The position numbers were made by a program, and so were the translations under genes. Shown piece by piece: positions 6,187 through 14,636 of a DNA stretch of 14,771 nt (position 1 is its first letter; each line of letters starts with the position of its first letter). The DNA is taken from NCBI GenBank assembly GCA_024223125.1, contig JAAEOP010000301.1:1-14771 (forward strand). The letters are read 5' to 3'. The stretch comes from Chloroflexota bacterium. Its GTDB lineage: Bacteria > Chloroflexota > Anaerolineae > Promineifilales > Promineifilaceae. Under the pieces are notes generated by a model, which was given only the letters and a program-made list of their open reading frames with translations, ran no database searches and was not told where the DNA came from.

Positions 6187-7197
6187 TTAATTGCCTTTCT
6201 TTATTTCCGCTTCCGCTTTGGTCCTCAAATACACATTTTTCAATAAGATCTCGCCCTGTTTTGCTCCGTTTAACAAGCCGCTGCGGAAGGTACGTTGGAA
6301 GGCCCCCAGCCCATCATCTTGTAGATAATGGTTCGCTTCACAAGCCTTCAGCAACGCTTGATACACCTGGTCAGATGTCAACAAACCGGCGCTGACAAAC
6401 CGCCCCAACCGAAAAGCCGCCAAATTAAGGGCGTCATTGCGCTGACCTTTGAGAGCATGGGCCAACTGGGCGCACTCATTGGCCACGGCCGCCTCGGTAT
6501 AACGATTTAGGCGATACTGGGTATGCTGCCCATCTATCTGCGGTAATTGGACGACCCGCCAGGTATCTATCTCTGCTTGTGTAAATGATGGCTGCGCGGG
6601 GCGTTTGTCCAACGATTCGGCCGCCTCTAGCAGCCTGCTGAAAGCGCTTTTGGTCAGCAAGGGGATATGGGCTTGCGTTCCCTGTAACCAGCGGTAACGG
6701 CAACCCGACGGATGCAGCGATGGCGGCGCCTGCACCAACCCGCCCTCTGCCTTCACCTCTATCAGCAGCTCGCCGTCTTCATTGAAGGCTACTTTACGTG
6801 TGGGTACGGGCTTACCCTTAAGGCGCAGATAGACATGGTAGCCCTTGCCGCTTCTGGCAATGACCAGCCGGCGGCACAGCGGCCGCCCGACAGTTTCCCG
6901 CCAAAGCGAAAACATCGCCTTTGCCTGGTGATCAAAATCGAACACAACCAATCCCCCACTGACCTGCCCGCAAACAACTGTGATATTGAGATAGTTGTCC
7001 CGGAACCAGTATCGAATCGTCACCGGCGCCGCTATCTTTTGCTGGTACGGTTTCCAGGTCGCCTTCTTTTTTCCCGGTTTCGTTGGATGGTCAATTTTGG
7101 GTAATCGTTGCCAAAACGGCCGTTTCGTCTTGGGATGGCTGGGAATAATGGAAATACCGTTTGCAGTATACGTAAGAGCAGTTTTTAGCATAGACAT
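6187..7197 (-). CDS. Prim-Pol (archaeo-eukaryotic) primase-polymerase
   Basis: The 336-residue protein has the bifunctional primase/polymerase motifs: VVFDFDH (about 84-90) with the DxD metal pair, SGKGYHVYL (116-124) with the catalytic Ser-x-His type motif, and EVKAEGGLVQAPPSLHPSG (147-165), the family's third conserved block. Such enzymes make primers and can extend them, and are typical of plasmids, phages and integrative elements. The C-terminal 150 residues are mainly helical (ALKGQRNDALNLAAFRLGR) and resemble the helical extension often linked to Prim-Pol. The ATG at 7197 is chosen because AGGTGA lies just upstream and overlaps the coupling ATPase stop codon, giving tight translational coupling. 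Longer starts at 7227 would overlap that gene by 26 bases. Encoded directly after the coupling protein, it probably primes the transferred strand in the recipient. It is the last gene of the conjugation operon. Confidence 0.85.
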   Translation of the reverse strand: MSMLKTALTYTANGISIIPSHPKTKRPFWQRLPKIDHPTKPGKKKATWKPYQQKIAAPVTIRYWFRDNYLNITVVCGQVSGGLVVFDFDHQAKAMFSLWRETVGRPLCRRLVIARSGKGYHVYLRLKGKPVPTRKVAFNEDGELLIEVKAEGGLVQAPPSLHPSGCRYRWLQGTQAHIPLLTKSAFSRLLEAAESLDKRPAQPSFTQAEIDTWRVVQLPQIDGQHTQYRLNRYTEAAVANECAQLAHALKGQRNDALNLAAFRLGRFVSAGLLTSDQVYQALLKACEANHYLQDDGLGAFQRTFRSGLLNGAKQGEILLKNVYLRTKAEAEIKKGN

Positions 7198-7201
7198 ATT
7201 T

Positions 7202-10054
7202 TCACCTGTAAAGTTTTTGCCCCCCATCCCGCTTACGATTAGGCGGCAGCGTCACTTGAACGCGCTTGTGGGCATAGGCGTAGTCGCTTAACCACCAGGG
7301 AATGCCAATCGTGGCCGCAGAAAGTGTTTTAATGCGCTTGACTTTATTCGGTACAATCCAGGGACTGTGCAGCAGTTGGTTTCGCTTCCACTGTTCTAAC
7401 TGCTGTTTCTTTTGCCATACAGACGCCAGATCGTCCAGGGACAGGGTGTACAAATGGGCCATGACAGCTTCACGATTGGCTTCGCCGCCAATCTCTAGCC
7501 AGTGAAGCAGTTCGGCCGCGCTGTGATGGGCAGGAGCTAACCCCGGCGGCACCGGTTTCAGAATGGTCGCTGGCGGTGTTGGTTTCCGTCGCCCGTTTGC
7601 GACCGGCGACGGCTCTGACTGAAGGGGGGGCAGCATGGCAATCAGGCAGGGGGATGCTTGCGCGCCCGGCAGCGCCAGCTTGACAAAGGCATGGTAGGGT
7701 GGCAGCTTCTGAATGTCCCTGGCTGTAATACCTTCCCCCATCATGTCGGCGGCAATGACGGCATTGTCTGGACCGCAATTGAAACAAATCTGGGTGCGAC
7801 ACTCGTTTTTCAACACTAACAGCACATCCTCCGGCAATTGGTTGAACGATTGGGCGAAGAAATTGCCGGAAGCGTTGTACTTACGTAACTGTTCCACAAT
7901 CGTTTTGACAAATTCAGCCAGGGTGCCGATGGTGTCTTTCAGTTCATCAATAATCAAAGTGGTATACTGTCTATCCGCTTGAGGCAGGGTCATTAAGACT
8001 GACAGGAACTCTCGCACTAACAAGGCGCTCCATACACGCTTGGTCTCGGCTCCCATTGATTTGGGCATCGGAGCCAGAATCAGCTTGCGCTGCCGAATCG
8101 CGGCCGTTAAATCAAAGGTGGTTTCACCGCTGGCCAATGTACGGCGCAGGGCGCGGGATTTGAGAAACTTATTTATGCGTCTTTGGGCAGCTGTCAAGGC
8201 CCGTTTTTGTTCGTTCTTATTCCAACTTGGAAACACTTTTAGCCAAAAATGAACAGCTTCTTGGGCTTCCGGGGTTACGGCCGTTACCTTATCAATTAAA
8301 CCCATTCGGGTAGCCGGATCGAGGACGCTGGCCACATCTGTAAGGGAAGCGTGTTCATCTGTATGGAGGGCAATCATGAGCGCGTTTTCCAACACCTCTT
8401 TCATCCCTACGGCGCTGTCCCAGGAAGCTGGTTCCCCAATTCGTATCGCTTCCATCAAATACCCGATGGTTTTCTCCACCCCTTCCGTCCGCCCAACCCG
8501 GCATATATTGAATTGAAACGGCTGGCTGCTTTCCATGTCCAGGACTGTGACATCCTGTTCCCGCTCTGGGGGCACAGCGGATAAAATATCCTCAAGCAAG
8601 GCGCCGTGGGGATCGATGACCAGAACTGCATTTCCGCCACACCAATCTTGCAGCGCCATATTGGCCGCGGCCACGCTTTTACCGGTGCCATTGGAGCCGG
8701 TTGTCAGACTGTGGGTGGTGGTTGCTGAGAGGGGCTGACCAATGTACAACGTGTCGCCGCTGGGCAGGTCGAACGTCCCGTACACCCGCGTGGGCGGGCC
8801 ATGTTTGCTCCCGGGCCGGATATGCGCCGGTACTTGCTCTGGAGACAAAATCACATCCGCTGCCGGCCCGCGGACGTTGGCGGCGGACAGTTGCAGCTTG
8901 GGGTAAAGAGCCATCGTTTCTTTATCGGGCATATGGTAGAGATGGCCCAACTCACCGGCCGTGAGAATAAACCCACCTTTGGGGGGAAAGTGGCGTCCCA
9001 GCACAGGCGTCCAGTTGCGGCCGTGTTCGGCCATTATCAGTTTGTTGTCCTCACTGCGCGTCTCGGCCGCTATATTTTGGGCAATGCGCTGGACTTCTCG
9101 TTCGCATTGGGCCTGGTTCTCACCGGCGGCCCAGATACGCATACAAACCTCGACCTTTACTTCACCTAACCGGGGCGCAATGGCGTCAACTTCACGCCGG
9201 AGCTGGCTCTCATTGTGCGGCCCATACGATTGCGAGGTAACAGCCAGACCATTCTCGCTGCGGCGGGAGCGGGTTCCGCGTTGATTCAACTTCCCTTCCA
9301 ACCGTCGTGTGTGCCCGGCCCACTGACCGGCGATAGCTGCTGGCGCCGGACGAACCAGCATCTGCACTCCGGCATGAATGCCTCCGGCCGTGGTATTGAC
9401 GGCCGCCAAAAAGGTTTCCGCCTGGTCACGGGATCGAACGCCATATCGTGTCGGTTCATCTGGAATATGGAGTGGGTAAACATCATCTTCCTTCAACTGC
9501 AACGTACACCAGGCAATGGCAGGGTGTCCTTCTATCATGGCTGCCCGGATGAGATCGGCGGCGGCCGCTTCCGGCGTCATAGGCACAGCCTGGATTTGCG
9601 TTCCATGCCATTCATGGGCGATCTCCTTCACGGCCGCCTGTCGCCATTGCCTTTCCGATAGGAAACAAGCATAACGCATCTGGAACTGGTTGCCTGTCAG
9701 TTCAAAAGCGGTATGAGCGCAGGGCCAATCACCTTTTCTTGGCACGTACTGAGCGGGGAAACGGCGGAACAAATCATGGGTCTCCAGAGGAGTATCTGGA
9801 TGGGGCGCCAGGCTGAGAAGCAATCCTTGACTATTGGCCGCCTCGTTTAGCTGCTGCTGCAATTTCCGGTAACGCCAGCGGAGGCCCCCAACGGCCGTGC
9901 CGTTCGCCAGCAGCGCTAACAGCGCCAGGCGACCTTGTGGAAACTGGCGCAGATCTAATTGGCCTGTAATATGCAGAAGCACAAGCCCGATGTTAAGCAA
10001 AATGAAAAGGATCAGGGTGATGAAACCATAGCGATGAAGTTTGTGGTGGCGCAT
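7202..10054 (-). CDS. VirD4/TraG-like coupling ATPase (T4CP), intact Walker motifs
   Basis: The 950-residue protein has one clear N-terminal membrane helix (about 10-29) and a likely second one (41-57), then a soluble N-terminal domain of some 370 residues and an ATPase domain. Walker A is GSNGTGKS (453-460), followed by AVLVIDPHG (476-484). Walker B is TTLIIDE (698-704), and FFAQSFNQLP (732-741) matches the conserved glutamine region of coupling proteins. Coupling proteins are membrane-anchored hexameric motors that pass the relaxase-DNA complex to the secretion channel. The N-terminal domain (VEVCMRIWAAGENQAQCERE and similar) is not a proteobacterial VirD4 form. The C-terminus from about 810 is Pro-rich, then Lys-rich with LW/W-containing helices. 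ATG at 10054 follows AAGGA about 9 bases upstream. It is coupled to the primase gene below and a small membrane ORF above. Confidence 0.87.
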   Translation of the reverse strand: MRHHKLHRYGFITLILFILLNIGLVLLHITGQLDLRQFPQGRLALLALLANGTAVGGLRWRYRKLQQQLNEAANSQGLLLSLAPHPDTPLETHDLFRRFPAQYVPRKGDWPCAHTAFELTGNQFQMRYACFLSERQWRQAAVKEIAHEWHGTQIQAVPMTPEAAAADLIRAAMIEGHPAIAWCTLQLKEDDVYPLHIPDEPTRYGVRSRDQAETFLAAVNTTAGGIHAGVQMLVRPAPAAIAGQWAGHTRRLEGKLNQRGTRSRRSENGLAVTSQSYGPHNESQLRREVDAIAPRLGEVKVEVCMRIWAAGENQAQCEREVQRIAQNIAAETRSEDNKLIMAEHGRNWTPVLGRHFPPKGGFILTAGELGHLYHMPDKETMALYPKLQLSAANVRGPAADVILSPEQVPAHIRPGSKHGPPTRVYGTFDLPSGDTLYIGQPLSATTTHSLTTGSNGTGKSVAAANMALQDWCGGNAVLVIDPHGALLEDILSAVPPEREQDVTVLDMESSQPFQFNICRVGRTEGVEKTIGYLMEAIRIGEPASWDSAVGMKEVLENALMIALHTDEHASLTDVASVLDPATRMGLIDKVTAVTPEAQEAVHFWLKVFPSWNKNEQKRALTAAQRRINKFLKSRALRRTLASGETTFDLTAAIRQRKLILAPMPKSMGAETKRVWSALLVREFLSVLMTLPQADRQYTTLIIDELKDTIGTLAEFVKTIVEQLRKYNASGNFFAQSFNQLPEDVLLVLKNECRTQICFNCGPDNAVIAADMMGEGITARDIQKLPPYHAFVKLALPGAQASPCLIAMLPPLQSEPSPVANGRRKPTPPATILKPVPPGLAPAHHSAAELLHWLEIGGEANREAVMAHLYTLSLDDLASVWQKKQQLEQWKRNQLLHSPWIVPNKVKRIKTLSAATIGIPWWLSDYAYAHKRVQVTLPPNRKRDGGQKLYR

Positions 10055-10067
10055 CTGTTATCTATCC

Positions 10068-10214
10068 TTAGAAACGTCGGCCACATTGAAACGGCCGACT
10101 ATTAATGTAGCCTCGTCCAGACTTAATCAGGATCGGGTGACACGGCCGATTGGGATTTAATCGTAAAGGGAAAGCAATCAACAAAATGAGGATAATCAAA
10201 ATTATTAGCGCCAT
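10068..10214 (-). CDS. 48-residue single-helix membrane peptide
   Basis: The ATG at 10214 is preceded by AAGGAG seven bases upstream, a strong ribosome site. The peptide starts with a very hydrophobic run MALIILIILILLIAFPLRL, long enough to cross the membrane once, followed by a basic tail with Arg, Lys and two Cys. The TAA at 10068-10070 lies 13 bases before the coupling ATPase start, so it fits the tight spacing of the operon. It sits between a Walker A-less coupling-protein relative and the intact coupling protein, both of membrane-linked function. No family is recognised. Near its 3' end GTCGGCC (10076-10082) and GGCCGAC (10093-10099) form a 7-bp stem that could modulate expression of the next gene. 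A longer overlapping frame (10123-10458) is judged a shadow. Confidence 0.6.
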   Translation of the reverse strand: MALIILIILILLIAFPLRLNPNRPCHPILIKSGRGYINSRPFQCGRRF

Positions 10215-10270
10215 AAACGGTCTCCTTTCCTCGCTTGGCGGCAAGGTATTGTAAAGATTTGTAAGTCCAA

Positions 10271-11734
10271 TTAATCGTTCCAGGCTGTATAAATAGGCGT
10301 ACTCTTGTTGATGAGGATACCCTCTCCGCGTTGCAGTAAGTGGACATTCTCGCGCAGCTGCGGATCTTCAGGGAAGAAACGATTTGCCAGCAGCGCTGCC
10401 GCCTCTGCTTTCTCGCAGCGTACAAGCACCACCCGCCCATCGGGGAATAGCGGGCCATTACTGGTAATGATGGTCTTTGAGTTAAGCAGCCAATAGTTCA
10501 GGCGCAGTTCTCGCCAGGGTATGCCATGCAAGATGAGGCGGGCGCCGGCGCTGTTGAAAGCGCCCAGCAATACGGCGTTGAGTAGCTGCTGCCGTTCCCA
10601 ACTGCTGCATTCACAGGCAAATAACAAGACCCCCTCCGGCAGCAAGCGAAACGGATTATCCGGCCAATCTACCCACTCCCGGATTGTTCGTGTCTCCAAA
10701 AAGGTTTCCAGGCGACGCGCCAGGCTGGCGGTGACGTCCTGTCGAATCTGCTGACCCGGTTCATCCAGCCAGCGGCGCAAAGCCCCAATCTCCCGCGCTC
10801 CTTGATTGAAAGCTTCGGCCAATGGGGGTAAGTTGCTGCGATGTACACCCATGTGACTAAACCAATCCTGCCAGCGCCGGATGGTTTGCGCTTCTGTCTC
10901 CCCAGGTACGGCCGCTAAGGGATTGAAACCGGAGGCTGTGAGAGCATTGTCCATGTCCATGTAAGTTACTTTATCGCCGATTAGACGCAGGATGCTTTGT
11001 TTACGCTTGAGTTGGGGCGCCAGGTTACCTCGGCCGTCAATGAGGATGAGATTGCCAGGATGGAGACGAATCATCTGGTGAGTCATCTGGGCCAACCAGT
11101 CAGCCGTTTCCTGGGCGCCGCCATACAGGTTCAGCCGGCCGCCAGCCTGCAAGGGCGTCCCTTCAACTCCCCGGCCTAAGAGCCATTTGGCGGCATCCGG
11201 TTTGGCCGCAGCCAATTCTGGCCCCGCGCCGTTGACATGGGGCCAGACAGGGCGCTGGCGCATCCCTCGATCTGGCGACGGCAATGCCCAAGTGGATGGG
11301 GTCTCCCTTTGTTTCTTTTCTGGCGCTGTTGGTAGATATTGTCCTTTTTTGTTTTCATCATTCAAACGGCTCGCAAACGGCCATCCGGCGACGATATGGG
11401 CCATAAACGAGACTTCCCAGGGCAGGTCGTCCTCATTGAGTGGATACAGCTTCATAGCTGGGGGTAAAGCAGTCTGGGATAGCTTGGGCTGAAGGGAAAA
11501 GCCGTAATCGCCGGCCATCCGGGTGAAGACAGCGGCGCCGCCTGCCGGAAGGCCAATATGTAAGGTTGTCATTTCTGGGGTTGCTTCGTGCCAGAGGGCT
11601 ATTCGGCCTATCTTATTGGCCGTCGCCAGCCAGAGTAAACATTTGCGGACGGCCGTCGGTTCTGTGTAACGTACCCGGTACCAAACAGCCTGCGCGTCCC
11701 AGGAGATACGACTTTTTCTGTCTCTTTTAATCAT
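10271..11734 (-). CDS. Walker A-less relative of the coupling ATPase (pseudo-ATPase)
   Basis: This 487-residue protein appears related to the ATPase domain of the 950-residue coupling protein. Residues about 201-275 (LNLYGGAQETADWLAQMTHQ ... NLILIDGRGNLAPQL ... VTYMDMDNALTASGFNPLA) line up with SLTTGSNGTGKSVAAANMAL ... AVLVIDPHGALLEDI ... VTVLDMESSQPFQFNI of that protein. At the place of Walker A it has YGGAQETAD, so the glycines and catalytic lysine are gone and ATP hydrolysis is unlikely. The region near EGVLLFACEC (367-376) may correspond to Walker B, without the Asp-Glu pair. No membrane segment is visible. It probably has a structural or regulatory role in the transfer complex, perhaps as a partner subunit. 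The ATG at 11734 has only a weak GGA upstream; it follows the preceding small gene by 24 bp. Confidence 0.7.
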   Translation of the reverse strand: MIKRDRKSRISWDAQAVWYRVRYTEPTAVRKCLLWLATANKIGRIALWHEATPEMTTLHIGLPAGGAAVFTRMAGDYGFSLQPKLSQTALPPAMKLYPLNEDDLPWEVSFMAHIVAGWPFASRLNDENKKGQYLPTAPEKKQRETPSTWALPSPDRGMRQRPVWPHVNGAGPELAAAKPDAAKWLLGRGVEGTPLQAGGRLNLYGGAQETADWLAQMTHQMIRLHPGNLILIDGRGNLAPQLKRKQSILRLIGDKVTYMDMDNALTASGFNPLAAVPGETEAQTIRRWQDWFSHMGVHRSNLPPLAEAFNQGAREIGALRRWLDEPGQQIRQDVTASLARRLETFLETRTIREWVDWPDNPFRLLPEGVLLFACECSSWERQQLLNAVLLGAFNSAGARLILHGIPWRELRLNYWLLNSKTIITSNGPLFPDGRVVLVRCEKAEAAALLANRFFPEDPQLRENVHLLQRGEGILINKSTPIYTAWND

Positions 11735-11758
11735 GATGCGTTTCCAGCGGCGAACAAA

Positions 11759-11947
11759 TCAGGAGACCATTGACCAGAATGGGTCTCGCTCCTCATCCAC
11801 AGCCACGTCGCTGTCCTGCAGCCGCTGCTCTTCCTGGTGAATCAGGTGGGCGATCAGAATGAGGGACCAGGTGTTCAGCCGTATCTCGTCGGCCAGCGTA
11901 TCTTTTTCACGTTTACGAAATCGTTTGACGATTGTGTCTCCGTTCAT
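11759..11947 (-). CDS. Small hypothetical protein in conjugation operon
   Basis: This 62-residue soluble, charged protein is not recognised. It starts with a basic stretch (VKRFRKREKDTLADEIRL), continues with a hydrophobic helix (WSLILIAHLIHQEEQRLQ) and ends acidic (VAVDEERDPFWSMV). The ATG at 11947 is preceded by AAGGAAAA, a good ribosome site, about 6 bases upstream. It lies between the VirB4-type gene and the pseudo-ATPase gene, in the same direction and with no room for a promoter to the next gene. The hairpin repeat at 11960-12045 sits directly upstream. It may be an accessory to one of the neighbouring ATPases. Confidence 0.65.
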   Translation of the reverse strand: MNGDTIVKRFRKREKDTLADEIRLNTWSLILIAHLIHQEEQRLQDSDVAVDEERDPFWSMVS

Positions 11948-11959
11948 AGTTTTCCTTTT

Positions 11960-12045
11960 AGCGGCTGGTGTTTGGTAGCTAGTGGCTGGTGGCTGCGAAA
12001 CCTCTTTGGTTACAATAAATAACCAGCAACCAGCAACTATCTAAC
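11960..12045. repeat. Intergenic hairpin repeat, copy 1
   Basis: TAGTGGCTGGTGGCTG at 11980-11995 is nearly complementary to CAGCAACCAGCAACTA at 12024-12039 (13-14 of 16 positions). The left part extends with more GGCTGG/TTTGG words from 11960. The right arm continues through the stop codon of the VirB4-type gene (12041-12043) and ends in CTAAC, while the left side ends at the ribosome site of the 62-residue gene. It shares word content and placement with the repeat at 14243-14305, so both probably belong to one dispersed family. Confidence 0.55.
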
Positions 12046-14233
12046 TTCCAAATAAAGCTCGCTCTTCCATTGGTCGCAATTTGGCGTAAATCATATCCGC
12101 CTTGCCGCCGGCACGAATAACCGCCATGCCTTTGCCTACCTCCTTATCACTGCCCGCTTTGGTCAGGAATTGAGCATGACTGGGCAAGATTTCATCCGGG
12201 TAATGTTCCATCAGACGCAAGGCTGCTTTCCGTTTTAAGCCAAATGAGATGAGCCAGGTAATATTATTGATAATAAACTGCCCGGCAGCGACATCTAAGC
12301 CGGCGGCCATGGATTCTGCCTGCGCCCCATCCACTCCAATAAAGGCTTCCAAATCCTGGTCTATCATCATGACGGCCGCCCCATAGGTGCGCACGGTTTT
12401 GACCATACTGGCCAGGAATTGCAGTAGGCGCGAGTTCTGAGCCATGTAATGAATTTCATCTACGATGATGGCTCGTTTACGGGGTCGCCGCCGTACCTGG
12501 AGATTGATGCCGGCCAGGATGGCATAATAAAAGAGGCCGCGACGCGCTGCTGGAACCTGCTTGAAGTCAAACAAGACGATATCTTCTTTCAGGGTCAAAT
12601 CAGTGTTGGAAGGTACATTGAAGATATCGGCGTAATCGCCGAAAACGTACAGGCTGGCAATTTCTTCAGCCAGGGCGGCTGCGGCCGTAGTCACAGCCTG
12701 GCCGCCAATGTTTGCGGGCGGCAAAAGAGGAGAAGCTATAGCTAAAACCGCATCTTGGCGACAGGCCACCTGCTGTAATTTGCTGCACAAGATTTCCAGT
12801 GTCGGCGTCAAACTATGATCTGACAGTAGTTCCGACTCCCACTGGTAGCGGTCATAGGTCAACCCTAACGCTTTGCGCAGGGCGGCAATCTCTGCGTTGC
12901 TAAATTCACGGGGACGCTGGCCGAGGGGGTCGAGCAGGAGGGAGAGCAAGGTGATAACATGATCCATTTGCTCTGACTTATTTTCATACACCACATCCAG
13001 GATGTTAATCCGGGTGGTATCATAAGAGATCTGGTTATATGAAACGCAGCGGCCGGCGGCCAGGTCGAGCAAACGCCTGGAATGACCCTGCGGTTCCAAA
13101 AAGATACTTTGAATCCCCTGTTCGGCCATACGCCAGGCCAATGCCTGGAAAAAGACCGTTTTCCCTCGGCCAGTCAATCCTAACCCAATGGCATGAAAAG
13201 GATCATTTCCATGCCAATTGAAGAAATGAAAATGTTTGGCCACTTCCTCCTGGGAGATGCCCACATAAATCCCTTCCGTCTCTTGTTCCCGACCAATCGC
13301 CCACAGACCGGCGCCGGCCGCCAACGTCTTGCTGGAGACATTATAATGGCCGGCCGGTAGGCCGCCCGGCTGCTTCTGGGGGCCAAACATGGCGCTGGCC
13401 GCTCGCTGGTAGCCGCGCAGCGGGTCTACGCTCATCGAGGGGGTGCATATTCGGCGCAGGCTTTTGACCCGTTGCAGTAAATTCTTTGTGTTTTTATCCA
13501 GGAGCAAGAACAGAACTCTCAGGTGAAACAGAGATTCATCTCGCAATCCTTCTTGCGCGGCCAGGGATTCAGTACGCCGGGTAACGGCCGTGCGGTCGTG
13601 ACCATTCAGGCGCATCCCTTCCCAAAATTCGACGGCGGCGGCCACCCGTTCCGGGTGAATCTTTTTGGCGTCAAGACATAGAATCATGGGGCCGGTGGCA
13701 TCGGTAATGAACTGCACCAGCGGATGGCGCCAATCCCAGCCGCCGCGCAGAGCGTAGGAAGCGACGGTGGCGTACTTGTAGCGAGTATTATCTACCTCAA
13801 AGCGGCCGCCGGCCGCATCCAGGATGGGGATCATATGGTCAGGCGCTTCGGCATACTCACCGTCAATGGGAAGTTTCAATTTAGCCTGGTTGATTGCCCG
13901 GACGCGCCAGTAGGCCAGGTCACTGGCCTGGGCCGTGTCATTGAAATCAATGAGATAATGACGGGTATGACGCATCTCTTCGCCGCTGCTTACCTGGTCA
14001 ATAAGCCGCACCTCTTCCATCAGGCCACGCCGCCGCCACTCATCGGGGACGCTCAAAGCTAACCGTCGTCGTTCCCGCTCCAGGTAATCCAGATTGGCCG
14101 GCGTCACGAAGGTAATAAAACGGCAATGCTGGATCGGGCCACGAAAAAGGGAGTTCATATTGTCAATGATGAGCGCCTGATCTTGCTGGCTTAATTGGTT
14201 AAAGTTGGGTAGAGAGACTTGAAATAGTTGCAT
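12041..14233 (-). CDS. VirB4-type conjugation ATPase
   Basis: The 730-residue protein has the VirB4/TraE layout: an N-terminal non-catalytic half (about 1-330) and a RecA-like ATPase half. Walker A is GLTGRGKT (352-359); Walker B is RAIIVDEIH (587-595), followed by MVKTVRTYGAAVMMIDQDL (610-628), the conserved VirB4 region with its glutamine-containing motif. DIVLFDFKQVP (551-561) also fits the family. VirB4 is the largest energiser of type IV secretion systems, docked at the inner-membrane channel and needed for pilus or channel assembly and substrate passage. No membrane helix is evident. The ATG at 14233 has AGGAAC seven bases upstream. It follows a VirB3/PrgI-like gene, the classical order in many Gram-positive and Chloroflexota conjugation clusters, and is flanked on both sides by related hairpin repeats. 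Length is slightly below most VirB4 proteins. Confidence 0.88.
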   Translation of the reverse strand: MQLFQVSLPNFNQLSQQDQALIIDNMNSLFRGPIQHCRFITFVTPANLDYLERERRRLALSVPDEWRRRGLMEEVRLIDQVSSGEEMRHTRHYLIDFNDTAQASDLAYWRVRAINQAKLKLPIDGEYAEAPDHMIPILDAAGGRFEVDNTRYKYATVASYALRGGWDWRHPLVQFITDATGPMILCLDAKKIHPERVAAAVEFWEGMRLNGHDRTAVTRRTESLAAQEGLRDESLFHLRVLFLLLDKNTKNLLQRVKSLRRICTPSMSVDPLRGYQRAASAMFGPQKQPGGLPAGHYNVSSKTLAAGAGLWAIGREQETEGIYVGISQEEVAKHFHFFNWHGNDPFHAIGLGLTGRGKTVFFQALAWRMAEQGIQSIFLEPQGHSRRLLDLAAGRCVSYNQISYDTTRINILDVVYENKSEQMDHVITLLSLLLDPLGQRPREFSNAEIAALRKALGLTYDRYQWESELLSDHSLTPTLEILCSKLQQVACRQDAVLAIASPLLPPANIGGQAVTTAAAALAEEIASLYVFGDYADIFNVPSNTDLTLKEDIVLFDFKQVPAARRGLFYYAILAGINLQVRRRPRKRAIIVDEIHYMAQNSRLLQFLASMVKTVRTYGAAVMMIDQDLEAFIGVDGAQAESMAAGLDVAAGQFIINNITWLISFGLKRKAALRLMEHYPDEILPSHAQFLTKAGSDKEVGKGMAVIRAGGKADMIYAKLRPMEERALFGS

Positions 14234-14242
14234 GATTGTTCC

Positions 14243-14305
14243 TAGTGGTCGGTGGTTGGTCGCTGGCGGTATTTGGAGTTCGCCAACGAGCGACCAGCTA
14301 CTAAC
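14243..14305. repeat. Intergenic hairpin repeat, copy 2
   Basis: The left arm (14243-14268) contains GGTTGGTCGCTGGCG and the right arm (14281-14305) contains CGCCAACGAGCGACCAGC, forming a stem with small bulges around a 12-base loop. The right arm ends in CTACTAAC just before the stop of the PrgI-like gene; the left arm ends at the AGGAAC ribosome site of the VirB4-type gene. There is no T-run, so it is not a simple terminator. It is similar in wording and position to the repeat at 11960-12045. Confidence 0.55.
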
Positions 14306-14306
14306 C

Positions 14307-14636
14307 TTAACGATCTTCCTGACGTAATGCTTTCATTTCATGACTGTCCCACTGGTGTTGTAGGTTTAGCCGGCGCGGTCGTCCTAATTGCTGACGAAGG
14401 AAGATGGCGACATAGACCCATAGTCGCTTGATGGATAGTTCGCCATGATGCCGGTAGCCGGAGGCGTACCCCAGGACGAGCGGCAGTGGGCTGAGCCAGA
14501 GGGGGATGCGCAAGACGCCAAAGAAAAAGGCAGCGCAGGCAATAACCATCATGAATTGGGTCATTGTCACCCGCGGCAGAATGGCAGCCTCTGCCTGGGT
14601 TACAAATTCAGTTTTGTACTGCTTGACTGTTATCAT
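14307..14636 (-). CDS. PrgI/VirB3-like small membrane protein
   Basis: The 109-residue protein has a short polar N-terminus, a pair of hydrophobic segments (about 27-43 and 45-60, the second interrupted by PLWLSPLPL) and a basic C-terminal tail with WVYVAIFLRQQL at 73-84. Two adjacent helices, the size, and a position directly upstream of the VirB4-type gene fit the PrgI/VirB3 family, which helps recruit VirB4 to the membrane. Identification rests mostly on size, topology and synteny, not on a diagnostic motif. The ATG at 14636 is chosen because it overlaps by four bases (ATGA) with the stop of an upstream frame open to the window edge. Starts at 14651 (GTNL) or further upstream remain possible; the longest extension would add a Cys-rich stretch that looks unlike the family. 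Confidence 0.62.
   Translation of the reverse strand: MITVKQYKTEFVTQAEAAILPRVTMTQFMMVIACAAFFFGVLRIPLWLSPLPLVLGYASGYRHHGELSIKRLWVYVAIFLRQQLGRPRRLNLQHQWDSHEMKALRQEDR

Noticed and set aside
8801..9661. Rightward frames opposite the coupling ATPase gene
   Set aside because: They are antisense to a gene with clear Walker motifs and show no ribosome sites or recognisable domains.
10123..10458. 111-residue leftward frame
   Set aside because: Most of it overlaps the pseudo-ATPase gene in another frame, with composition of a shadow; the 48-residue frame at 10068-10214 has the better ribosome site.
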